This document shows, in pieces, positions 10,653-19,865 of a stretch of 64,000 nucleotides of DNA. Each line of letters starts with the position of its first letter. Position 1 is the first letter of the stretch. This DNA comes from an uncultured Clostridia bacterium (GTDB lineage: Bacteria; Bacillota; Clostridia; UMGS1883). The stretch covers positions 1-64,000 of the forward strand of contig CANPZO010000013.1 of the NCBI GenBank assembly GCA_947589005.1. The letters are read 5' to 3'. A program made the position numbers and the translations under genes. The notes beneath the pieces were generated by a model, which made no database searches, was not told the origin of the DNA, and was given only the letters and a program-made list of their open reading frames with translations.

Positions 10653-11728
10653 ATGTCAAGCTTCATGTCGCCGGGACGTATCCAGCCGATTTTGCGCATA
10701 CCCTCGCTTACCGCCAGGCTGATAATCGCCGGAAGCACGAAATACATCACCAGAATTACCCCAAGCACCATGCCGGCGTTGCCGTTGGGCGCCATGGTGG
10801 AGTAGGTCATTATGGGGCCCACCAGACCGGCGGTGCCCATGCCGCTGCCCACGGCGTTGGACTCCATGTGGAAGAGCATGGTGGACACGGGGCCCAAAAC
10901 GGCGCTGCTGACGATGGCCGGCAGCCATATAACCGGCCGGCGGATAATGTTCGGTATCTGAAGCATACTCGTGCCGACGCCCTGGGCGATGAGGCCGCCC
11001 ACCTTGTTCTCACGGAAGCTGGCCACGGCGAAGCCTATCATGTTGGCGCAGCAGCCCACGGTGGCGGCTCCGGCGGCGAGGCCGCTGAGTCCCAGCGAAA
11101 CGCCGATGGCCGCCGAGCTGATGGGCAGGGTGAGAAATACTCCCATCAGTACCGAGACCACAATGCCCATGATAAAGGGCTGCTGCTCGGTGCCCCAGTT
11201 GACCATCTGGCCCAGCCAGCCCATAAAGGTGGAGATATACGGGCCAACAAGCAGCCCCGCCGCGCTGCCGATAACGGTACAGCAAACGGGGGTGAGAAGG
11301 ATATCTATGCTGGTACGGCCGCTGACAAGCCTGCCGATGCCGATGGCGGCTATGGCGGCCACAAAGGCCCCCAGCGGTTCGCCGGGAGGCGTTACGGAAA
11401 AAGCGCCGTCAGTAAAGAACGTGCCCGCCAATATCGCCTTGGCGTAAGCGCCCACAAGACCGCAGAGGGCGGCGCTTATGGTAACCAGCGGGGCGGTCTG
11501 CTTTAGCTTCATGGCCGTGCCGCAGCCGATGCCCGCGCCTGTCAGGAGCTGGGCGGTCTTGCCGACCACCAGCAGAAGATTCCCGAACCTGCCGGGGATA
11601 AAATCGGCTATCTGGACAAAGATAGTCCCCACTATCAACGTGGCGAAAAGTCCCAGCGCCATTCCGCTCAGGCCGTCAATGAACACAGTGTAGAAAATGT
11701 TAGTCTTTTTTTGATTGCTTTTCGGCAT
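10649..11728 (-). CDS. PTS_IIC_2-type sugar transporter-like membrane protein
   Basis: FIDGLSGMALGLFATLIVGTIFVQIADFIPG; multi-TM. Confidence 0.75.
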   Translation of the reverse strand: MPKSNQKKTNIFYTVFIDGLSGMALGLFATLIVGTIFVQIADFIPGRFGNLLLVVGKTAQLLTGAGIGCGTAMKLKQTAPLVTISAALCGLVGAYAKAILAGTFFTDGAFSVTPPGEPLGAFVAAIAAIGIGRLVSGRTSIDILLTPVCCTVIGSAAGLLVGPYISTFMGWLGQMVNWGTEQQPFIMGIVVSVLMGVFLTLPISSAAIGVSLGLSGLAAGAATVGCCANMIGFAVASFRENKVGGLIAQGVGTSMLQIPNIIRRPVIWLPAIVSSAVLGPVSTMLFHMESNAVGSGMGTAGLVGPIMTYSTMAPNGNAGMVLGVILVMYFVLPAIISLAVSEGMRKIGWIRPGDMKLDI

Positions 11729-11872
11729 AACAATTCCTCCGTTTTGTACCCTCTAAGGTAATTTTTACTATTATATATTGACCGTGGAAAAAAATCAAGA
11801 AAAAATTTTCACAAAGTTATAAAAAAACTATTGAAAATAATCAATATTTGTGATAAAGTAGGGGTAGGGATG

Positions 11873-12263
11873 TAGGCAATGAGGAGGCGAACCCCGCGCG
11901 CCGTGCGGGGCCTATTTTCCCGTATGCGGCGTCATCGTCGAAGCTGACCTCATATCGCAACTTCTGATTTTTGCGAAAATCAGAAGTTTGGCTCAATCGG
12001 TCGCTTCTCCTCTTCCCACAAAACAACTTTGTTGTTTTGTGGGGCCCGATAGCTCTCGGAATACGTCAGTATTCCGAGGAACCTTTTCCTTGCATACGAA
12101 AAAATATCCTCCCGCACGGTCCGAAGGAGTTTAAAGCGAACGAAATTTTACTCAGGCAAGGCAAAAAGCGCAGGAAGGCTGACGCCTTCCGAGCATTTTT
12201 AACACAGCATGAGGGAAATTTCGCCGCTTTAAACCGTCGCGGTGTTCGACTCCCCATTGCCTA
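11873..12263. repeat. Hairpin-array element bounded by 26-nt terminal inverted repeats (23/26)
   Basis: taggcaatgaggaggcgaaccccgcg vs revcomp of right end taggcaatggggagtcgaacaccgcg; at least four internal perfect hairpins. Confidence 0.75.
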
Positions 12264-12294
12264 ACCCTTAATATTTTAAGCGAGGTGTTTTTTC

Positions 12295-12465
12295 ATGGCA
12301 TACGTTATCAGTGACGACTGCATCAGCTGCGGCGCCTGCGCCGACGGATGTCCCGTAAGCTGCATCAGTGAGGGCGACGGCAAGTACGTAATTGACGCTG
12401 ATCAGTGCATCGAGTGCGGCGCCTGCGCCGACACGTGTCCTGTAGGCGCTCCTGCTCAGGAGTAA
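12295..12465 (+). CDS. 2[4Fe-4S] ferredoxin, 56 aa
   Basis: MAYVISDDCISCGACADGCPVSCISEGDGKYVIDADQCIECGACADTCPVGAPAQE; two CxxCxxCxxxCP motifs; absent from ORF track. Confidence 0.95.
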   Translation: MAYVISDDCISCGACADGCPVSCISEGDGKYVIDADQCIECGACADTCPVGAPAQE

Positions 12466-12475
12466 ACATACTCAT

Positions 12476-12511
12476 AAATAAACGGGGCTTCGGTGAAGCC
12501 CCGTTTATTTT
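12476..12511. terminator. Intrinsic terminator after ferredoxin
   Basis: 16-bp perfect stem AAATAAACGGGGCTTC-GGT-GAAGCCCCGTTTATTT. Confidence 0.9.
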
Positions 12512-12537
12512 ATTTCCGCGCCGCGTGAAAAGCTATC

Positions 12538-12786
12538 TTATGAGTTCTCGATAACGCTGTACATCAGAGCGGCGTCGTTCTTGAGAGTATGGTCCTTCAC
12601 GTCCTCTACCCTCACCTTTATGAGCCGTTCGCCGAAGCGCAGCTCTATAACGTCGCCGGGCTTTACCTCGGCGCTGGCCTTGGCCACCTTGCCGTTGACG
12701 CTGACCCGTCCGGCGTCGCAGGCTTCGTTAGCCACGGTGCGCCGCTTTATGAGACGGGATACCTTGAGAAATTTGTCGATACGCAT
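12538..12786 (-). CDS. S4-domain RNA-binding protein (RqcP/HslR-like)
   Basis: MRIDKFLKVSRLIKRRTVANEACDAGRVSVNGKVAKASAEVKPGD. Confidence 0.9.
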   Translation of the reverse strand: MRIDKFLKVSRLIKRRTVANEACDAGRVSVNGKVAKASAEVKPGDVIELRFGERLIKVRVEDVKDHTLKNDAALMYSVIENS

Positions 12787-12798
12787 AAATCTGTCCCT

Positions 12799-14178
12799 TT
12801 ACCGCCTTGCGAAGAAGGCCCCGAACGCCTTATAGCTCTGGTAAACGTCCATCTTGCCGGCCACCTCGAAAGGCGAGTGCATACTCAGCATGGGCACGCC
12901 GCAGTCGATGGTGTCCACGCCCAGGTCGGCCACATACTGGGCGATGGTGCCGCCGCCGCCCTCGTCTACCTTGCCCAGCTCGGCCGTGTGCCACAGCACG
13001 CCGGCCTCGTTGAATATCTTACGCACCTTCGCCATAAGCTCGGCCGGCGCGTCGTTGCTGCCGCCCTTGCCGCGGGAGCCGGTGTATTTGCTGACGGCGA
13101 TGCCGCAGTTCATGCGGCCGCTGTTGTTCTTTTCGTAGACCGAGGCGAAGTTGGGGTCAAAGGCGGCGCTCACGTCGGCGCTGAGGCAAAGGCTGCGGTC
13201 AAGGCAGCGGTCAAGGCTGAGAGCGTCGGCGCCCTCTCCGGCCCGGGCCAGCATTTCCAGTATCACAAGCTGGAGGAAGCGGCTTTTGGCGCCGGTGTTG
13301 CCCATGCTGCCCACCTCCTCTTTGTCGGTGAGGAGACAAAGGGCCGTATACTCGGGGGTCTCGGCGTCCAACAGGGCGCGCAGATTGGGATAGCTGCAAA
13401 CGCGGTCGTCATGGCCATACGCGCCTATCATGCTGCGGTCGAAGCCCAGGTCCTTGGCTTTGAAGGCGGGCACTATCTCCAGCTCGGCGGAGGTGAAGTC
13501 CTCCTCGTCGATGCCGTACTTATCCTCAAGGAGCTTGAGCACGTTGGCCTTGAACTTCTTGTCGTCCTCCGTATAGCCCAGAGGCATGGAGCCCACCAGC
13601 ACGTTGAGGTTTTCGCCCTCGATAAAGCTGTGGGCGGGCTTGCTCATCTGAGAGTTGCCAAGGTGAGGCAGAAGGTCGGTTATCACAAAGGTGATGTCGT
13701 CGCCCTCGTCGCCCATGGCTATCTTCACCGTCTCGCCGTTCTGCTTGACGATGACGCCGTGGATAGCCAGAGGTATGGCGGTCCACTGGTATTTTTTTAT
13801 GCCGCCGTAGTAGTGGGTCTTGAGGAAGGCCATCTCGTCGGCCTCATAAAGGGGGTTCTGCTTAAGGTCCAGACGGGGCGAGTCAATGTGCGAGCCCACG
13901 ATGCTGATGCCCTCGGTAAGGGGTCTTTTGCCGATTACCATGGCGGCGAAGCCCTTGTGCTTGTTCACGGCGTAAACCCTGTCCCCGGCCTTAAGAGCGT
14001 CAAAGTCGGCCAGCGGCTTAAAGCCCGCGGCCTCGGCAAGGGTCACGGCGGTGTCAACGCACTCGCGCTCGGTCTTGCCTTTGTTCAAAAAGTCCATGTA
14101 GCCCACGGAAAAATCGTAGACCGCTTTTTTCAGTTCCTCGCCGGCCTCGGTCCAGCCGTTTTTTACTTCATACTTCAT
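12799..14178 (-). CDS. M18 family aminopeptidase
   Basis: IVGSHIDSPRLDLKQNPLYE, DKEEVGSMGNTGA. Confidence 0.9.
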   Translation of the reverse strand: MKYEVKNGWTEAGEELKKAVYDFSVGYMDFLNKGKTERECVDTAVTLAEAAGFKPLADFDALKAGDRVYAVNKHKGFAAMVIGKRPLTEGISIVGSHIDSPRLDLKQNPLYEADEMAFLKTHYYGGIKKYQWTAIPLAIHGVIVKQNGETVKIAMGDEGDDITFVITDLLPHLGNSQMSKPAHSFIEGENLNVLVGSMPLGYTEDDKKFKANVLKLLEDKYGIDEEDFTSAELEIVPAFKAKDLGFDRSMIGAYGHDDRVCSYPNLRALLDAETPEYTALCLLTDKEEVGSMGNTGAKSRFLQLVILEMLARAGEGADALSLDRCLDRSLCLSADVSAAFDPNFASVYEKNNSGRMNCGIAVSKYTGSRGKGGSNDAPAELMAKVRKIFNEAGVLWHTAELGKVDEGGGGTIAQYVADLGVDTIDCGVPMLSMHSPFEVAGKMDVYQSYKAFGAFFARR

Positions 14179-14225
14179 TTCCAGTCATTTCCTTTCGATA
14201 TTTGCGATATATTTAATTTATAGTA

Positions 14226-14975
14226 TTAGAGTACTTTTGACAAAAATTCCTTTGTCCTCGGGTTTTGGGGATTTGAGAAAATCTCGTCGGGCGTGCCCTG
14301 CTCGGCTATGACGCCGCCGTCCATGAACAGCACCCGATCCGCCACCTCACGGGCGAAGCCCATTTCGTGGGTAACGATGACCATTGTCATGCCCTCCTTG
14401 GCCAAATCGGCCATTACCTTAAGCACCTCGCCCACCATTTCGGGGTCGAGGGCGGAGGTGGGCTCGTCAAAGAGCATGATGCGGGGGTTCATCGCCAACG
14501 CCCGGGCAATGGCGATGCGCTGCTTTTGTCCGCCGCTGAGCTGGACGGGGTAGCTGTCCGCCTTGTCCGCCAGTCCCACTCGGGCCAGCAGCTTCATACC
14601 GGTCTCAATGGCGGCGGCCTTGTCCTTGGCCACCTTCAGTTTTATGGGGGCAAGGGTAACATTATTTATTACCTTAAGGTGCGGGAAAAGGTTGAAGTGC
14701 TGGAACACCATTCCCATGCCCTGACGCACCTTGTTGATGTCGGTTTTTTTGTCGGTTATGTCCACGCCGTCGATGATTATCTGTCCCTTCGTCGGCTGTT
14801 CAAGGAGGTTCAGACAGCGGAGGAAGGTGCTTTTGCCGCTGCCGCTGGGCCCGATGACGGCCACCACCTCGCCCTTGTAAACGGTTTCGGTTATGCCGGA
14901 GAGGACCTCCAGCTTGCCGAAGCTCTTGTGCAGGTCGTTCACCTGTATGACGGCGGTTCTTTTATCTTGCGTCAC
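14226..14975 (-). CDS. Polar amino-acid ABC transporter ATP-binding protein
   Basis: [46 protein letters not shown] start inferred. Confidence 0.95.
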   Translation of the reverse strand: MTQDKRTAVIQVNDLHKSFGKLEVLSGITETVYKGEVVAVIGPSGSGKSTFLRCLNLLEQPTKGQIIIDGVDITDKKTDINKVRQGMGMVFQHFNLFPHLKVINNVTLAPIKLKVAKDKAAAIETGMKLLARVGLADKADSYPVQLSGGQKQRIAIARALAMNPRIMLFDEPTSALDPEMVGEVLKVMADLAKEGMTMVIVTHEMGFAREVADRVLFMDGGVIAEQGTPDEIFSNPQNPRTKEFLSKVL

Positions 14976-15684
14976 TCTTGCGCAGCCTCCTTTCCAGCTT
15001 GCCGAACACAAAGGTCAAAAGCATTACCACGGCAAGGTAAATCAGGGCCGAAATTATCAGCGGCACCATCGCGTTGTAAGTACGGCTGGTTATCATGTTG
15101 GCCACCTTCGTCAGTTCGGTCACGGCAATAAGACCGGCTATGCTGGTCTCCTTGAAAAGCACGATAAATTCGCTGGTATAGGTGGGTATGCTGGTCTTTA
15201 AAGCCTGCGGAAGAACTATGTAAAACATGGTCTGCCACCGCTTAAGCCCAAGGCTGCGCCCCGCCTCAGTCTGTCCCTTGTCCACCGACATTATGCCGCC
15301 CCGCAGTATCTCGGCCACATAAGCGCCGCTGTTGATGCCGAAGGCCAGCGTGCCTACCAGAAGCTTGTTGGTGCTCGACACCATGATGACATTGTACATA
15401 ATGAGAAGCTGCACCGTAGTGGGAGTGCCACGGATTATTGTGGTATAGACCCTGGAGATAAAGCGCAGCGGCTTAAATCCGCTTACGGAAAACAGCGCCG
15501 CAATGACGCCCAGCAGCGTGCCGATAATAATGGCCCCGCAGGTAAGCTGAAGCGTGAGCTTCAGCCCGTTCAGATACCAGGTCCATCTGTCGGCGTAAAA
15601 CAGCGTCTGATCAATCTGCTGCCACAAATCGTATATCTGCCGCCCAAAATCGGATTTCTGCAAAAATTCGAAAAATCCCTCCAT
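14962..15684 (-). CDS. Amino-acid ABC transporter permease (HisM/GlnP type)
   Basis: Multi-[24 protein letters not shown]. Confidence 0.95.
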   Translation of the reverse strand: MEGFFEFLQKSDFGRQIYDLWQQIDQTLFYADRWTWYLNGLKLTLQLTCGAIIIGTLLGVIAALFSVSGFKPLRFISRVYTTIIRGTPTTVQLLIMYNVIMVSSTNKLLVGTLAFGINSGAYVAEILRGGIMSVDKGQTEAGRSLGLKRWQTMFYIVLPQALKTSIPTYTSEFIVLFKETSIAGLIAVTELTKVANMITSRTYNAMVPLIISALIYLAVVMLLTFVFGKLERRLRKSDAR

Positions 15685-15799
15685 AGTGTACCTCCGTTTT
15701 CACATGGAAAGGACGCGCCCTGTGCCCGCAGCGGCGGCACCTTCCGCCCGAGCGAGGCTCAAAACGCGCCCTCACAACTTTCAGCTTCCGATTTTTCGT

Positions 15800-16711
15800 T
15801 TATTCGGCTTCGGTTCCGTCCGCCGCTTCACCGTCGGCGGGAGTGCCGGGCACATCGGCCTCGTCAGTCACGTCGGCCGCGTCTTCCGCGCCGACCTCCG
15901 CCCTGTCGGGGAAGTACTCGGCTATCATTTCGTCATATGTACCGTTGGCCTTTATGTCGGCAATAACGCCGTTGATTATATTGAGCAGCTCGGTGTTGCC
16001 CTTTTTAACGGCGACGGCATAGTTTTCATTGCCAAACTCAACGTCAAGTATCTTCAGCTTGCCTTCATTCTGAGCAACGATGGCCTTCGCGGGCTCCTCG
16101 TCAAGCACGAAAGCGTCGGCGCGGCCGTTGATAACCTCCATAGCCACATCCGCGTTGTTCTTGAAAGACGCGGTGTTATCCATGGGCTCGCCGTTATCGG
16201 TCTCCTTGAACTCGCGAACCATTTCCTCGCCGGTGGTGCCCTCCTGAACGGCGACAATCTTGCCGAGGAGGTCATCCTTGGAGGCGATGGCGCTGTCGGC
16301 CGGAACCACTATGACCTGGCGCGAGGTAAAGTAGGGCTCGGAAAAATCAACATTCTTCTTCTTTTCGTCCGTAACTGTCATGCCGGCGGCCACGAAGTCG
16401 ATTTTGCCCGACTGAAGCGCGGCGACAAGTCCGCCGAAATCCATGTTTTCCACCTGGAGCTTCTTACCGGCGGCGTCGGCTATCATGTTGGAAAGCTCGA
16501 TGTCAAAACCGGCAACCTGGGCGTTGTCGTCAATGTACTCAAACGGCGGGAAGCTCGCCTCGGTACCCATTATCAGGGTATCGGACGCCGCGCCCTTAGA
16601 GGTGGCGCCGCCCTGATTTGCGGCGTTTTGGTCATTCCCGCCGCAGGCCGCGAAAGCGCAGACCGCCAGAGCGAGAACAAGCACGAGTGCCAATATTTTT
16701 GTCTTATTCAT
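15800..16711 (-). CDS. Amino-acid ABC transporter substrate-binding lipoprotein
   Basis: Lipobox CAFAACGG; FPPFEYIDDNAQVAGFDIELSN. Confidence 0.93.
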   Translation of the reverse strand: MNKTKILALVLVLALAVCAFAACGGNDQNAANQGGATSKGAASDTLIMGTEASFPPFEYIDDNAQVAGFDIELSNMIADAAGKKLQVENMDFGGLVAALQSGKIDFVAAGMTVTDEKKKNVDFSEPYFTSRQVIVVPADSAIASKDDLLGKIVAVQEGTTGEEMVREFKETDNGEPMDNTASFKNNADVAMEVINGRADAFVLDEEPAKAIVAQNEGKLKILDVEFGNENYAVAVKKGNTELLNIINGVIADIKANGTYDEMIAEYFPDRAEVGAEDAADVTDEADVPGTPADGEAADGTEAE

Positions 16712-16745
16712 GTGAATACAACCTCCTTATATAATTTACAGGAAC

Positions 16746-16774
16746 ATTATAATACAAATTTTTGTCTTTTGCAA
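16746..16774 (-). promoter_or_regulatory. Promoter of the amino-acid ABC transporter operon (TTGCAA-N17-TATAAT)
   Basis: Read on minus strand upstream of 16711. Confidence 0.65.
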
Positions 16775-16810
16775 TAGTTTTTTATAAAGTTTTTATTGAT
16801 TTTGTTAATT

Positions 16811-17650
16811 TCAAATTTTTATAACGCCGTATATCTCTCTTTTGCTGACGCCTCTGTCGGCGGCGGCGGCCTTGATGGCCTCCTTCTCGGTCATGCCCGC
16901 GTCAACGTACATTTTGACATGGTCCTCAACGGTCATTTCGTCCCATTTTGCGCGTTCCTCCCGGGCGGCCTCGGCCGCGGGACGGCCCTCCACCACCAGC
17001 ACGAACTCTCCCTTGGGCGGATTTTCCGCGTAATGGGCGACGGCCCCCTCAAGGTCCGTTCGGAAAATTTCCTCGTGTATCTTGGTCAGCTCACGGCAGA
17101 GGGCTATCCGGCGGTTGCCGAGGTATTTCAACAGGTCGTTAAGGGTGTTCATAAGCTTGTGGGGCGCCTCGTGAAAAATTATGGTCCGCTCCTCGGTCCG
17201 CAGCTTTTCCAAAAGCTCCGTCCGGCTCCGGCGGTTGACGGACAAAAAGCCCTCAAAGGCGAAACGTCCGGTGGACAGGCCGCTGACGATAAGGCCGTTG
17301 ATGGCCGCCACCGCCCCGGGCACCGGCACGGTCTCGATGCCGTTTTCGGCGCAGAGGGCCACCAAATCCTCGCCGGGGTCGCTGATGGCCGGAGTGCCGG
17401 CGTCGCTGACGAGGGCGATGCTTTCGCCGTTTTTCAGCTTTTCCACCAGCAGCGCCCCCTTTTCCCGGCGGTTGTGCTCGTGATAGCTTATCATGGGCTT
17501 TTCGATGCCGAGATGATTGAGCAGCGTAACGGTGCGGCGGGTGTCCTCGGCGGCGATAAGGTCAACGGACTTCAGCGTTTCAACGCAGCGATACGTGATG
17601 TCGCCAAGGTTGCCTATGGGCGTGGCGCAAAGATAAAGCTTGCCGGGCAT
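16811..17650 (-). CDS. rsmI: 16S rRNA (cytidine(1402)-2'-O)-methyltransferase
   Basis: LYLCATPIGNLGDITYRCVETLK, SDAGTPAISDPG. Confidence 0.95.
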   Translation of the reverse strand: MPGKLYLCATPIGNLGDITYRCVETLKSVDLIAAEDTRRTVTLLNHLGIEKPMISYHEHNRREKGALLVEKLKNGESIALVSDAGTPAISDPGEDLVALCAENGIETVPVPGAVAAINGLIVSGLSTGRFAFEGFLSVNRRSRTELLEKLRTEERTIIFHEAPHKLMNTLNDLLKYLGNRRIALCRELTKIHEEIFRTDLEGAVAHYAENPPKGEFVLVVEGRPAAEAAREERAKWDEMTVEDHVKMYVDAGMTEKEAIKAAAADRGVSKREIYGVIKI

Positions 17651-17663
17651 AATCCCGCCTCCT

Positions 17664-18377
17664 TTAAACTATGTTTTCGGTAATGTTTTGCAGATAATTT
17701 CCGTTTTCGTCGTACATAAAAACGGGCTTTTCCAGTCTGAGCTGGGGACGGCCGTTCATCAGGCCCTCTATGAGAATGAGATTTGCGGCTCCGGCGGGGT
17801 CGGGATACACCACCGCAAGCCGCTTGGGTTCTATCTTATATTTTCGCATTGCGGAAACAACGTCGCACAGCCTGTCCGCGCGGTGCACCATGAACATACG
17901 GCCGGTCTGCTTAAGGCATCGGGCCGAGACCCGTACCACATCGTCCAGCGTACACATTATCTCGTGACGGCTCACCGCCAGCTCGTCCTTGGGGTTGACA
18001 AGGCCGCCGCCGCTGTTCATATACGGCGGGTTGCAGGTGACAAAGTCGAAAATCCTGCTGCCGTAGATTTCGGGCGCGTCCTTTAAATCGGCGTTTTTCA
18101 CCCTTATCACTTCGGAAAGGCCGTTCAGCTCCATGGTTCTGGCGGCCATTTCCGCCACGCGGGGGATTATCTCCACCGCGTCAATGGACGCGGGCCCGTG
18201 CAGTGCATATGTAAGCACCGGAATAATTCCGGTGCCGGTACACAAATCCAGTCCCCGGCTGCCCCTTTTGACCTTCGCAAATTTAGAGAGCAGCACCGCG
18301 TCGCTGCCGAAGCAAAAGCCGTCCTTGTTCTGTATTATTTTGTAGCCCTTGATGCCAAGGTCCTCGATTTTTTCCAT
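17664..18377 (-). CDS. tRNA1(Val) (adenine(37)-N6)-methyltransferase-like
   Basis: DLCTGTGIIPVL, VTCNPPYMNSGGG. Confidence 0.88.
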   Translation of the reverse strand: MEKIEDLGIKGYKIIQNKDGFCFGSDAVLLSKFAKVKRGSRGLDLCTGTGIIPVLTYALHGPASIDAVEIIPRVAEMAARTMELNGLSEVIRVKNADLKDAPEIYGSRIFDFVTCNPPYMNSGGGLVNPKDELAVSRHEIMCTLDDVVRVSARCLKQTGRMFMVHRADRLCDVVSAMRKYKIEPKRLAVVYPDPAGAANLILIEGLMNGRPQLRLEKPVFMYDENGNYLQNITENIV

Positions 18378-18481
18378 ATGTAACCTCCACAGGCGGTCTT
18401 TGCGGGGTATTGCCTTATATTACATTATAGCATACGGCGTTTTGATTTGTCAATACGCGGCGGTCATTTTGGGGAAGACCG

Positions 18482-18512
18482 AAAAATAAAACCCGCCGCG
18501 ATAAGGCGGCGG
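18482..18512 (-). terminator. Intrinsic terminator of the DUF308 gene
   Basis: On minus strand CCGCCG-N8-CGGCGG followed by GTTTTATTTTTC. Confidence 0.65.
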
Positions 18513-18632
18513 CTTAAAGGCCGCATCGCCAAATATCAACAGCAGGTTTTATATAGTGATAAAAAAAGATAAAACGATGTGTGTCCGCCATGGACCCTTG
18601 CGGGCTCACGCCTTACGGCGGGATTTTTACAA

Positions 18633-19214
18633 TCACTGTTCGGCGGCGATTTCCTTTTCTATCTCGTCCTCTATCCTGTCCGTTATCCTGCCCACAAGGA
18701 AGGTTATAAAGTCGGAAATGCCCTCCACTATCACGCACACGCCGATAAACAGCCACAAAGTCTCAGGCACTCTGAAGGGGTCGGCGAAAATCACCATAGC
18801 GAATATCAGCGACAGAGCCGCCGAAACCAGCGCCACATACCAGAACCTCAGCCTAAGACGCAGCATATCCACAGCCGACTGTATCTTGTATATGCCCAAA
18901 AGCAGGAGAATAAGTCCGAACACCTCGGAATATACGGATATCATTTCGTATGCGCTCCTGGAGTCAAACACGAAATACAGGCCCGCCGCAAGAGCCGCGA
19001 GACCCTTGAACAGCTTAAGCCCCGTTGCGGCGATAAGCGGCTCGGTGCGTATGTAAGAAATTACGCTTATCACTCCGTATACCAGCAACCCTATTCCGGC
19101 TACAAGTATGGCGGTTCTGGCAATCTTTTCGGGATTGAACACGATTATCACGCCCACGGCTATCTCAATTATGCAGATTATGAGCAGCCCCACTCTGTTT
19201 AAAAAGTTTTTCAT
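18633..19214 (-). CDS. DUF308/HdeD-like membrane protein
   Basis: Repeated short TM helices with G-rich hairpins. Confidence 0.7.
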   Translation of the reverse strand: MKNFLNRVGLLIICIIEIAVGVIIVFNPEKIARTAILVAGIGLLVYGVISVISYIRTEPLIAATGLKLFKGLAALAAGLYFVFDSRSAYEMISVYSEVFGLILLLLGIYKIQSAVDMLRLRLRFWYVALVSAALSLIFAMVIFADPFRVPETLWLFIGVCVIVEGISDFITFLVGRITDRIEDEIEKEIAAEQ

Positions 19215-19238
19215 ATAATACTCCTCCTCACTTCTGTC

Positions 19239-19850
19239 TCAACCTTCAAGCTCAGCCTCGCGGATAAGCGCCGCGTCGGCTATCATATCAACCGTGCCGT
19301 CAATGCCCAGCAAACTGCTGTTTATGCAGATGTCATACTGTCTCGCGTCGCCCCATTTTCTGTCGGTGTAGTAGCTGTAATACTTGGCGCGCTTCCTGTC
19401 CACGCCCCTGATGTGGGACTCGATTTGGGCGTCGGTCTTGTCTGTAAGCACCTGACGCTTACGGGCCACCTTATCCGCCATGTCCGCGCAGATGAAAATG
19501 CGTACCAGCCCGGGATTTTTCTCCAGCACCACATCGGCGCAGCGGCCGACTATGACGCAGCTGCCCTTTTCGGCGATGGCCTTTATTGCCCGGCTCTGCT
19601 CCAAATACACCCTGTCGCTCATGGGCATTTGATAGATGTCAAAGAGTATCGAGCCCGTGGCGAAAATAGGCGAGGTGTGATGCTCGTCATAGTAGTCCAT
19701 GACGCTTTCGACTATGCCGGAATCCTCGGCGGCCTTACGGATTATCTCCTTGTCAAAAAAGGGCACTCCCAGCTTTTCGGCCAGCTTCATGCCTATCTCG
19801 CGGCCGCCGCTGCCAAATTCGCGGCCTATGGTGATAATTACTCTCTTCAT
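19239..19850 (-). CDS. Cytidylate kinase-like family protein
   Basis: MKRVIITIGREFGSGGREIGMKLAEKLGVPFFDKEII. Confidence 0.9.
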   Translation of the reverse strand: MKRVIITIGREFGSGGREIGMKLAEKLGVPFFDKEIIRKAAEDSGIVESVMDYYDEHHTSPIFATGSILFDIYQMPMSDRVYLEQSRAIKAIAEKGSCVIVGRCADVVLEKNPGLVRIFICADMADKVARKRQVLTDKTDAQIESHIRGVDRKRAKYYSYYTDRKWGDARQYDICINSSLLGIDGTVDMIADAALIREAELEG

Positions 19851-19865
19851 TTTTCCTCCTCCTTT

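Noticed and set aside
11841-12264. Short ORFs inside the hairpin-array element (11841..12026, 11971..12264, 12066..12257)
   Set aside because: They traverse perfect hairpins and have no plausible protein signature; treated as non-coding
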